DNA of 64,000 nucleotides. Origin: Elysia chlorotica. Its lineage: Eukaryota; Mollusca; Gastropoda; Plakobranchidae. The stretch lies in NCBI GenBank assembly GCA_003991915.1, contig RQTK01000033.1:649178-713177 (forward strand), read 5' to 3'. The translations under genes and the position numbers were made by a program. Shown piece after piece: positions 48,340 to 58,030 of this stretch. Each line of letters begins with the position of its first letter. Within the stretch, counting starts at the first letter, position 1. Below the pieces are notes generated by a model. That model was not told where the DNA came from. It saw only the letters and a list, made by a program, of their open reading frames with translations, and did not search any database.

Positions 48340-48690
48340 TTTGCCAAGATTCACTCTGTAAATATCGGCCATGCAAGAAGGCGAGTACAACCGGCTTTAA
48401 ACTACCCCCACTGCTATACAAGAGGAAGCTTACAGGGAGATTCGCGTGCACGCCGGATGTGATTTTCTACCTTAGCCTGGATATAAAGCAAACTAGCCAG
48501 CCTCATTGGGTTTATTTTTACTTGAATGATTTTGGAAATTGGCTAGCCGTGGCCTCATCTTTCAAATCTTCCTTAGACGCCGGTTTTCCGTGTGGCAACA
48601 AGTCTGGCTTAAGAATTGCGACACGGTGCAATGAAGATCTTCACGCATGGTGCATTGTTATTTCGTGGGAGGATTATAATTAATACGAAT
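48340..48690. promoter_or_regulatory. Complex island; 115-codon plus frame of uncertain meaning
   Basis: About 350 bp of non-repetitive, GC-balanced DNA. The plus frame 48336-48683 is open for 115 codons with mixed residues (including QPHWVYFYLNDFGNWLAV), among the most protein-like in the window, yet no domain is recognised and no strong splice acceptor or donor bounds it. Either a conserved non-coding element or an unrecognised exon. Confidence 0.33.
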
Positions 48691-48811
48691 TTTTTACGAG
48701 GGTTTTATCAGGTTATCAGTCTTTTTTGATATTTTAAAGATATTTGTAAACAATGCAAATACCGCGTCATCTTTATTACAATATCACTTATCATTAATTG
48801 ACATCATATGC

Positions 48812-49233
48812 TTTGACGATTAACAGTTTGCATTGTATTTCCTCTATTTATGTATCCAAGTGTTTGCCAACTACTTTAAATTGATAGAAGCCTACCAAAT
48901 CTGATCGTATTTGATCGTAACAGTGGTTTTCAAACTATTACTAAACTTGGAAGTTTTCAGTTCTACAAATAATGTGAGGTAGAAAATATCTTTGACGATT
49001 AACAGTTTGTATTTTAATTCCACTTGTAATGTATCCAAGCGTTTATTAATTAGATCGCATTGATCGAAGCTTACCAAATCCGGCTATGTTTGTTCGCTAC
49101 GCAAAATTCATACATTGATTTTCAAACTTATTTTTTACCTCAACTAATAAGTTCATACAGTGATTTTTAAACTATTTCTACCTAAAATCGGAAGTTTCAT
49201 ACACTGATTTTTAAACTATTTCCACCTCAGATC
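48812..49233 (+). repeat. 179-bp tandem duplication with nested 46-bp repeats
   Basis: TTTGACGATTAACAGTTTG recurs at 48812 and 48991, with shared ATGTATCCAAG and CTTACCAAATC-type blocks. The right end continues as at least two 46-bp units (about 49145-49233) of the form CATACA-TGATTTTTAAACTATTT. Copies are clearly diverged. Confidence 0.88.
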
Positions 49234-49284
49234 GGAACTTTTACGTCCTCCGTCTAATTGGTGCCGTTTGGTCATGCGAGGTAT

Positions 49285-49330
49285 GGGGGGGGGGGGGGGG
49301 CTGGTACTGGAGGGAGAGGGGGGTTCCCGA
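49285..49330 (+). repeat. G16 run followed by G-rich sequence
   Basis: Sixteen G (49285-49300), then CTGGTACTGGAGGGAGAGGG-type sequence to about 49325. Four or more G runs in 45 bp make this a strong quadruplex candidate on the plus strand, at the edge of the GC-rich island. Confidence 0.88.
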
Positions 49331-49600
49331 ACAGAGCAGGCCAGTCCGGTGTCTCTCTAGCACTGTCTGTGCGTGTGTGTCGATGCAGGGATCAGCCGAG
49401 GGCGGGCCGCCAGCTTGCTCATTGATTTATCCGTTATGTAAGAGGCGCCGGCATCCACACCAGGCAGACCGGAGCGAGTGGTCGCTGACGGTCTCACTTA
49501 ATTCTGCTCGGCGTTCGCGGCGTGACCCGGACAAAGCTCAGCGTGTACCTTCACAACATCCTCTGTTTACACTGGAAATGTGATAGGTCCGTGCCACCGA
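49320..49600 (+). promoter_or_regulatory. GC-rich, CpG-containing island; possible promoter
   Basis: The most GC- and CpG-rich block in the right half (GGCGGGCCGCC, GGCGCCGGC, CGGCGTTCGCGGCGTGACCC). It also has CATTGATTTATCCG and CACTTAATTCTG. It lies about 1 kb upstream of the candidate exon at 50643 on the same strand, so it could be that gene's promoter or an upstream leader. A weak ATG-to-donor segment lies inside (49383-49437). Confidence 0.38.
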
Positions 49601-50082
49601 CCAGCTACTGATTAATGACTATTTTTAACGCAGACTTAGGATACATAATCGCCGCGAGGATCATGTGCGTACTTGTGGGAAATTAAGGTGTTACAAATTT
49701 TATGAGTTAGTAGCATACCTGTTGTGTTCACCGATAGTAAAGAGGATCGATAATGCTTTGAGTTTAATTTTAATGTCCAGATTCTGGGTCTATGGAAAGG
49801 ATGCCTGTTTAGTTCATGCAATATGATTTGATCGGTTTTTTTTTAAAGTGCTATTGAATCATATTCGGATTCATGATCTTACAGCACTGAACAAAGTTAT
49901 ATAGCAAAGAACTGTCTTATTTTTAAAAACTTTTAGCGGTTTACCAGACACGTGTTATAGTTTGTGAATTACGCTTTGAAGTGATATTTTCTGTACTCAT
50001 AATTTTGTATGTGCACTAGCATACAAACATTTCATACATTTGTGTCAGGAGAATGTTCTGTTGGATAATCAGGATTATAAAA

Positions 50083-50104
50083 AATAATGATAATAATATT
50101 ATTA

Positions 50105-50156
<52 letters not shown>

Positions 50157-50158
50157 CT
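50083..50158. repeat. (ATT)n microsatellite
   Basis: ATA/ATT-rich start, then about 18 TTA units. The poly-Ile frame is an artefact. Confidence 0.95.
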
Positions 50159-50459
50159 TTATTGCTGTTGTTGTTGTTCTTGTTCTAATTAATTTTACCG
50201 ATTTGAGTTTTGCTTTTTATTTCTCTGTCCCTAAAACTTGTTGATGCTGACTGCTATTTCATTTCGTTCTACTCTTGTTTTTGTTTACATTTAATGTTCA
50301 TTATATTTCTTTTTCGAGACGTGACTAGATACTCTGAGTAATAAACCTTTTAAAAACTAAATACCAGAGACCTAGATGTAGGTAACTCTTCGACAGAAAC
50401 CATACCTGGATAAGCGTTGTACTTGTAGGTTTGAAGTGCTTTCTAGTGTTGTGCATATT

Positions 50460-50642
50460 CGCCTTTGATTTCTAAGGAACAGGACATTTCTAAGGACCTA
50501 GACCGCCCAGTGATTCTGTCGTGTCAGTCATAGCCAGGGTTCATGATCTATGTTGTGCCAATGTGACTTAATTTCTATGACACAGTCGTGCTGACAACTG
50601 TGACCTTTGACCTCAGGTCAGGTCCCCTTGTGAGTGGTGTGC
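50460..50642 (+). promoter_or_regulatory. Candidate promoter/leader with clustered nuclear-receptor hexamers
   Basis: TGACCTTTGACCT at 50601-50613 is a perfect direct repeat of the hexamer with one-base spacing (DR1, read on the minus strand). AGGTCA follows at 50615-50620 after one base, making an everted pair with the second hexamer. DR1 elements are bound by RXR, HNF4 and COUP-TF-class receptors. The cluster ends 22 bp before the candidate start ATG at 50643. Function is inference. Confidence 0.42.
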
Positions 50643-50763
50643 ATGGACTCTCCTAACATTTCTGTTGCTAAGCGACTGGCTAAGGGCGGCAGAATGTTCC
50701 GTATGATCATCTACCAGCTCTTCCCACCGCTGCGCAAACATTTGCTCTTCTCCAGGGATAAAA
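50643..50763 (+). CDS. Candidate alternative first coding exon B (unidentified gene)
   Basis: The ATG at 50643 is preceded by an in-frame TGA at 50631. Forty codons plus one base are followed by the donor GTGAGT at 50764. The peptide begins MDSPNISVAKRLAK and ends RKHLLFSRDK: basic, with an amphipathic middle (FRMIIYQLFPPL) and no signal peptide. Its GC content is above the flanks. The one-base overhang equals that of candidate exon A at 28871-28937. I do not recognise the protein. It could be the N-terminal tail of a larger product continuing downstream, or a conserved non-coding element with a fortuitous frame. Confidence 0.45.
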
Positions 50764-51482
50764 GTGAGTACAAACAACATCAAGATCAACACCTTTCTTT
50801 TGTCTTGAAAACTTAAAATTCAAACTTACGTGGTACTTTTTTGGTTTAAAAAATATTGCTTATGTTTTTGGTCTTATTGTTGTTGTTTTTTTAAAGTGGT
50901 GAGTGTCTTCAAAATTGTGATCGTTATGTGTGTAAATGTGCTACAGCCCCAAGCAAAATCACTCTGAATAAATGTCTTTTACTCGCTCAATTTTCAACAC
51001 GAGGAGGAAAACGTGATTGGTTTAAAGCTTTAAATGTAGCTAGCCCAGACAAATTGGCTATAATGAGGGATTTTGTCCATTTTTAATCGCATAGTGTGAA
51101 CTTAACGTGTTGGGCTTTCCCCTCACTTTGAAAATAATGGAAAATCAAATGAGAATAAGGTTTCTTTAGACACACAATATTGCGTGGAACTTTGTATAAA
51201 TACCTTTCCTTGCTGACAACATCTCCAAAGTAACATTGGACTGTAATGTCTCCTCAGCCCTTTACGAAAATACCCTAACAAAGGCTAGACGTCTGGAAAT
51301 ACACCCCAAAAACTTCTTATCTATTAAGGATACATTTTGACGACAATGTTGTTCTATAAATCCTTAATGGAATATCGCACTGAAAGACCGAACTTTTTGT
51401 TTGCAGTTACGTGTTTCAACGTTAACCTTTTATTATTACGCCAATTTAGCATTGTATTTTAGTTTTACATCCCCTACACAAG
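50764..51482 (+). other. Possible intron following exon B
   Basis: AT-rich, non-repetitive 719 bp bounded by GTGAGT and CCCCTACACAAG. If the segment at 51483 is not an exon, this is simply the start of a longer intron or non-coding DNA. Confidence 0.25.
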
Positions 51483-51588
51483 AAAGATTGGATCCGCTGA
51501 TCTCCGTCATTCTGGAGCACCTTCTGATGAACTATCTGGCAGCCCTCGCCTCTGACTTTGAGCTAGAAAGAAAACAAAGAAAAAGATT
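51483..51588 (+). CDS. Possible second coding exon (weak)
   Basis: GC-rich for its surroundings in the first 80 bp. Preceded by CCCCTACACAAG, a passable acceptor. After one base supplied by exon A or B, its frame is open and reads RLDPLISVILEHLLMNY then LAALASDFELE, helical-looking. The following GTATGG (51589) is a weak donor, and an AG-rich stretch blurs the right limit. It adjoins a LINE relic, so it could instead belong to that element. Confidence 0.22.
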
Positions 51589-51739
51589 GTATGGAATTCA
51601 TAAAGAATCGCTATCGATTTTTCAAGGAGGAAATACCTGCACTCGGAGGATATAGTGGACTGTTTGAGAGCTCTTTTCAAATTAACGTACTAGGTAGGGG
51701 TGGTTTTAATGAGAAAAAAAAATCCACACTAGAATGGTT

Positions 51740-52050
51740 ACAAATACGTTTCAGCCCCAGCAACTAACAGTGAAGGATGATGATGGAAAAGTACTAACAG
51801 AACCAGAACAAAAATTATGGCTGGGTGAAAACAAAGACTTGCTAAAACACTATTTGTTTCAAATGTTGGCAATGACAAAGGAATAAAATTGAAAGACAAA
51901 GAGTCGAAACCATTGACGCACGAGTTAGAAACTCTATCAAATAACTAAAAACTGGCAATTTACCAGGACTAGACAACATCCCTAAAGAGATTTTGAAAAT
52001 AGGTGGCCACAATCTCTTTCAGTATTACGTTTACTTTGCACAATCATAAA
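51740..52050 (+). pseudogene. Degenerate non-LTR retrotransposon (LINE) reverse transcriptase fragment
   Basis: Two blocks in different frames match the region before and at the start of a LINE reverse transcriptase. VKDDDGKVLTEPEQKLW (from 51770) resembles the conserved linker 'DG-vlt' segment. LPGLDNIPKEILKIGG (51960-52007) is the classic 'APG.D.IP.E.LK' motif. Stops and frameshifts lie between them, and the fingers/palm domain with the catalytic FADD-type box is absent. It is a dead 5'-and-3'-truncated copy, probably of an RTE/CR1/Jockey-like clade, which I cannot resolve further. Confidence 0.8.
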
Positions 52051-52699
52051 CTGTTGACAAATAATCAGCTCATAGTTTAATCTATCCCTCCGTATAGCTT
52101 CATTGTGTTGTAAATTAGACAATATTATTATTACCTTTGTAATGATGGTAAAATGCATGCTAGATGTTCAAAATTCAAACGCCTTTTCTTTCCTTATTTT
52201 CTCTCAATTTGAATTTTCGAATGCGATAAAAGCATTGGATAGGTTTCAAGTTCATAACTTTTGCGAAGCGCGAATGACAAAATGCATACACAAGTTATCA
52301 ACTTTATTAAGATCGGGGCCTACTTTTATGTTTAATTCGAGGATAAACGAGGCTCACTACATACTGTTATATTAAAATTAGGGGCTAAAAGGCACTTAAT
52401 ATTTGATTGGTCGCAACCCTTTTCCTACCTACAATGTGAAGGTCTATCTTTATCGCGCAGCATTCACACAATTAAACTGGACTGCGGATAGGCTTGTAGT
52501 GCATTATTAAGGTCTGCCAGTTCACATCAGGTTCACAAAATAGTCTTTCCACCTTTAGGTTTTTGTTGTTCTAGCTTTGTTTTGTTCCAATAACGTTGTC
52601 TGCTTTTAAAAACATGAAAAATGAATTGGTTGCATTTGAATACGAAGTAATTTGCCTAAAAAGCAGCAGTTCCCAAGCCATTTTTCTGCAGCCCTACAT
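52051..52699. other. AT-rich DNA after the LINE relic
   Basis: A 90-codon plus frame (52103-52375) could include more decayed LINE sequence (it contains DRFQVHNFCEARMTKCIHKL-like residues), but no motif is secure. Confidence 0.4.
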
Positions 52700-52920
52700 G
52701 CCTGATTGTTTGGTTCTGTCTGGTGGTCTAGGTCGACATGAGCAGTGCCAACACATGCAGAAACGGGAAGCCATTAATTGTGTCCTTGTCTGAGTGTGCC
52801 TCGTTGATTGATAAAGTTAAAGTGGTGGATCATCCTGCACAGGTTAGCTGGTCCCGGGGCACCTCGACATGATGGTCGGAAATTTACTGGTTCGATAAAC
52901 GATCATTTTGGAAACTGTGC
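52700..52920. promoter_or_regulatory. Candidate conserved non-coding element
   Basis: GC-balanced island with GGAAGCCATTAATTGTG, GTTGATTGATAAAG (PBX-like) and CCCGGGGCACC words. No recognisable protein in the 65- and 67-codon frames. Confidence 0.35.
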
Positions 52921-55159
52921 AGTAAATTTGTTTATTTTTTTAACCCGAACAAAAAGAGATCAGTGGCAGAGAAAAATAGAAAGAGGCAGACACAAGGCTA
53001 CCCAGTTTTGATTTTCTCTTACTGAGAGGGTGTTTTTGGGTTGTTTTATATAAGTTGGGAAAGTCACAAAATGTGCCCAATACAAAATCTTTACAATAAC
53101 TTTAGTCATAATTAGTATTCTTGTTGAGAATAGTCCATTGTTTAGAGGGGTGTTCCACCAAACCAGATAAACACGTGCCTATTTCGTTTAAGATGTTGAT
53201 CTGTATAGTAAACCCAGACTAACACATTTTGACCACTGCCATCAACTGTTTAATTCACATAGGAGTAAAGTTTATATTTTAAACTCTCAGGGGGAAATAG
53301 ATGTTTTCATTAACACATTTTTACGGTGATGGTTCACAAACTTTATCATAAGTGATATCATTCATCATTTCAGAGATTTTTTTGGCAAAACGTGTGATCT
53401 GTCCAAGTCGGACTATTTAATACATATATCCCGACTCAACTTCCATTTTTTAAAACAATATGGAGATATTTTTCTGTCAAATTTTAGTGGTATTTGCTAA
53501 ACGGGAAGGCACCAGAATAAGAAAATGATGCTACTTTGAAGTATAGACAACATAGCAGAGCCAAAGAGTAAAGATAACCATATAATTATTGTTTGGTTTT
53601 CCAATTTTCTTTTAGAATATTTATCAGCTACCTTTTCTCTCCTGCATGTGTTTAAAATTACATAGGTTGCTTTCATTCTTGCCGTTATTGTTAGATGTCG
53701 AATTAATAGTATTTTTTAATTATCGCTAATTTTAAGAAACGATGTTCACAAAACAAAGAAAAAATGATAATAAACGGTTCCGCGTCCACATTAATTTTAT
53801 CTGCCATCTGCATTGGCTAGCCAGATGGGCACCAACTTGCAGGCAAAATGAGTGAGATATTAAGATATTAGAATTGATGGTTAATGCCTTCTGTGATTTG
53901 TGGTGTGGGGCATAATTATTTGTACGAGGAAAGCTCCAGTGCGTTGATAAAAAGACTTGCATATAGCTGGAAAAAATATTAAACAATTATTTGTTTTAAG
54001 TTAGGGAGGGTCTTGCCGGATGATATGTTTTTATACAAAGCGTGTTTTTGATATTTGCAAATAAAACTTGTCTATAGACAAAATATAAAACTTCATTTAA
54101 ATAGGAACTTACATTGACATTGATGAATTGCATTTAAAGGGTAAGTAGTCTCTGGCTGGTAGGACGAAAACATGATGCAAAATGGAATAAAGTTTTTCTT
54201 TTATGTAGCTAAACTTATATTACCGATGTGAAGAAACATCACAACTGCAGTTGGTATATATTTTTTTTAAAGCTCTTTGTTTTTTAGTTTTTGTACTGTA
54301 TGTGATTATAGTTAGTACTGTTGAATACCACTATTTTCAATACCGTACTTTATATTGATGAGCTGAAGCAAACATTGAATCCTGAGTAAATGCTAAATTT
54401 CTGCTTATTCAGACAGTCATTTATGGCTTGCGTTTCACATTTAAAAACAAACTCAGTAATAAACTGTTTGCCATAATTAAATGTGTCACAGAAAAAATAT
54501 TATTAAATTGATATTTACAGAAGCAATAACGGCATCCATACAATCAATGCCCACAGTTATTTTACTATGTGAGTCATGCAGAGCATGCGTTTCTAAAAAT
54601 TTAAAACTACACAAGACATGATTAAAACAACTCAGCCCTAAATAGCTAATTCAGACATATTTTTTAACTCTTTTGACGTAAATCCACATTAATTTTTGTT
54701 TTAGACAATATCCCTCATTACTGAAAACAATGGATGTGTTGCTCTTCTGGATTTTATTTGTCGGGGAAGTATTACGTTTACAAACCATCATCATAGAAAT
54801 TGAAAAGAAAATGTAACTGTTCTGACGTAGAAATTGATGAAAGAACTGATTTCCTCTCGCAATTGCAAACAAGTAAGACACCAAGCTCATATAATTACTA
54901 GCCGTTATCTTGATTTTACTATTAAATTAGAACAGACTTAATGGTGTAGTTAGTTAACACGCAATGTTGCTTTTGTTTGCGTGCCTTTCTATAAATTTAA
55001 CCCGCGTCCTTTGTTACACATGTGCCTTAATGATGTAAGTAATATAATATGTGTATATTATTATCTATGTACCTCTGCATGTGTGTCTATATATACTCGT
55101 GTACTGTTTTTGTTTTTTTTCTTAAATTACCCCATACCCTCTTTTATACGACTCTTGTA
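52921..55159. other. AT-rich non-coding DNA, about 2.2 kb
   Basis: No exon, RNA gene or repeat family recognised. The antisense frames of 79-84 codons look random. Confidence 0.5.
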
Positions 55160-55445
55160 ACCTGGATATCTTGTCCCATCCTTAACTTAAAGAACTCTAC
55201 GGTAACCAGTATCTCTATCAACACAGGGGCAGTCAGCATTAGGGTTTAGTTTCACTTCCATTAGGCATCGTCGCCAGAACACTACAATTGGCCAGTAGTT
55301 TTAGAACTGAGACGTGAATTTTGCTGATTCCCCCAGGGACGTATGCGCTAGGATCGCAATGGGGTGACCTTGTAGTACGGACATGTGAGCTGGAGTCAAT
55401 CCATGGCCAATGCCATCTCATTAATTAAAACCACCATAACAAAAA
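55160..55445. promoter_or_regulatory. Candidate conserved non-coding element
   Basis: Complex GC-balanced block with GGCATCGTCGCCAG, CAATTGGCCAG, CTGATTCCCCCAGGGACG and CATCTCATTAATTAAAACC at its right end. Both strands are interrupted. The 60-codon antisense frame has no recognisable content. Confidence 0.35.
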
Positions 55446-56726
55446 CGTGAAAGTAATCTATTTTACCCTGCGTCAATATGTTTCAGCTGAATATCTTCTT
55501 CGATTTGCATGGTCTTCTAATTATCATCAGACTGTAAAGGGCTTTTAAAAATCCAGCCGTTATGTGCGACCCAAGACAGGGTGGTCTAGTTATTCAGGTC
55601 TATTACGACTACTAGTTTAAAATATACTGAACATTGGGGATTTTAATTAATAATGGATTGAAAATTACTTTTAACGTTTTATTACTCTTTGTATACACAT
55701 GTTTGAAAATATGTAATCAAGTTTAGATTACTAAACATGTTTTATTTATATCATTAATGTAAAAAACCGACTTTTTTACATAGTGTACTTCGAAAACCTC
55801 TGCCTAGATAACGTTAGAGTTCATTGTTTAGTTATTTCTTAAGGGAGAGTGTACGTGGTAATGACATGTTGACAATGAATTTGGCAACCTCTTCAATATA
55901 GTTCAAATCTAGGTTCATATGAATAGTTTTATTGACATATTTAATGTTAAAAGAATGTGCAGTTGTTTTTTTTTAGGTTGAAATCAGTAAAAGCTACAGT
56001 ATGAAGTCAAGCCGAATGCATGTACATACCTTGAAAAAATATAAATACATGTGCCGCTTTTAATCATTTCAAAGTTAATGCTATTTCTTCTTTATTACAG
56101 TCATATCATCGTGCGATAAATCCATGACCACGTTTATAGAAAGTTTATAAAGAAAAATAAATCTTTCGTACTGATGCTTATAACTATTTTGTATTTTTAT
56201 TATTGATGCAAACAAATATTTTGCCTACTACACTTCCTCCCTGTAAAGTTTTTTTTTTTAATTTTTTTTTTGCAACCAACAACCGAGTTTGCCATCTTTT
56301 ATGTGGCATTAGTTAAGGAAAATTTAATAAAGACCACCTTAGCCTGTTAGTTAACATTTTGCTATCGTACAAATTTCTTTAAATACGTTCGAGAATTGAT
56401 TATTGACGTCAATGTCTCAAAAACATTATCTAAGTTATTCTAGCTGTAATGAATACCACTTTGCCCGCAACTTGCATGCTCTTTTCATCAGGGATTGATA
56501 ATTTTACCGTACAGTTTGTTTGAAATAGCAAGTTTTGTTAAAACAAACTAAGCTTTCATAATTTTATCACCAATCACGGCCTTTCACGTGAGCAGGAAAT
56601 AGATAGGATATTTGCGGAACATCCATATTTTTAAACAATGATTTCTTTTAAAATACCTTTTTTCAATGGTGACATCGGACGTTTTTCAACTCAAATCAGA
56701 GCCCTGTTTGCATCTCGAAAAATAGG
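55446..56726. other. AT-rich DNA with a second perfect CRE word
   Basis: TGACGTCA occurs at 56404-56411 within ATTATTGACGTCAATG. Otherwise nothing recognised. Confidence 0.45.
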
Positions 56727-56728
56727 AG

Positions 56729-56770
<42 letters not shown>
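56727..56770. repeat. (AG)n microsatellite
   Basis: About 17 AG units preceded by degenerate AGAAAGATAG. Confidence 0.93.
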
Positions 56771-56771
<1 letters not shown>

Positions 56772-56891
56772 AGAAGTTAAATTATAGAATAAAAGATTTT
56801 GATGGAGAGGATGGGAAAAAGGGATGGGGAATCGGGAAAACCGTTATTACAAAGAAAACAAGCTGTGGTCAATAAAATTGTCGCTCAAAAC

Positions 56892-56970
56892 AGGATATAA
56901 TTTTCCCCAAAAATAGGATATAATTGTCCCCAAAAATAGGACATAATTGTCCTCAAAAACAGGACATACC
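56892..56970 (+). repeat. 23-bp minisatellite with internal dyads
   Basis: Units start at 56892, 56915, 56938 and 56961 (partial), of the form AGGATATAATTGTCCCCAAA plus AAT. In unit 3 the core is the inverted repeat AGGACA-TAAT-TGTCCT. Confidence 0.9.
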
Positions 56971-57839
56971 TCCAGGTTCATTCAGTTTGTGAAAAAAGCC
57001 GCTGTTGTTATGTTATTGCTTTTATGATTTCCCCCTGATCCGGTTTATCATAAAGCTCAATATGCATTTGTGTTGATCAAGTGAAAAAAGAAAACTCCGT
57101 GTAATCATCCTGGGAATTATATTACAACGTCATGGAAACAAAAACCTGGTTCAAATGAGTCCCCATGGCACTTATAGCATTATTTGAACGAAAAGGGATA
57201 GCAGTTTTACTTTCCATGGAAAATTCTAGATGTGGAATTCAATCTTTTCGTTATTCATTTTTATTTTTATTTTAGGAAAATGAAAATGTGAAGGGATAGT
57301 GAAAGGCTGAAATCGTGCCTAGGGCTCAAAATTGCATAGCATAGCCACGAAAAGAAAATGGGTTTTATGCATAGATTTCTATTAATAGAAACCTGTGATT
57401 TTATGTAAAAGAGAAAGAAAAAAAACAACTAAAAACATTGGAAAAGAAACGTTTTGTTTTTGTGCATTGTGGACATAAATGTGAAATCTGGTTAAATGTT
57501 CAGCCCGTTTATATAAGCATCACATTATTATCATCTACTCATTGAAACCGATTTTTACTTATTTTGCTAAGTTAACTATAAACTCCCCTTCCCCCTTTTT
57601 ATTTAAACTTCAATAAAGAATTTCGTTTGTAGTTGCAATAGCTACAGTAGTCTTTGCTATTAACGAACATACGAATTTTGTTTGATTATAATTCTTTAAA
57701 TTAGCTAAGGAGATTTTTTTGTTTGTTTTGTTTTTGCGTGATTTTTTTAAAGTTATCACTTTTTAGGACAAAAATGGTGTAGGTGCTAAAGCTTAAGACA
57801 ATAAATTAATATAACTATAAGAAAACATAAGCAATTTGC
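56971..57839. other. AT-rich non-coding DNA
   Basis: Nothing recognised. Confidence 0.5.
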
Positions 57840-58030
57840 TCGGCCCTAGGACTCCTCTCAAGTCACATTTCAAAGAAAGCTTCTCACCTCGCTGCCAACT
57901 TGTTGCGTGTTGAGATACACTAGTTGCATCTACAAAATTCACCCTGATACAAGAAATGCAGAAAGGAACCAATCGATTTTCCACCAAATAAGATTCTGTC
58001 GGAGTCAGGCTCGCCGAGGGTTCTTCCACA
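57840..58030. promoter_or_regulatory. Complex island
   Basis: GC-balanced block with CAAGTCACATTTCAAAG and GGAACCAATCGATTTTCC words. The 78-codon antisense frame (58029-57793) has no recognisable domain. Confidence 0.27.
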
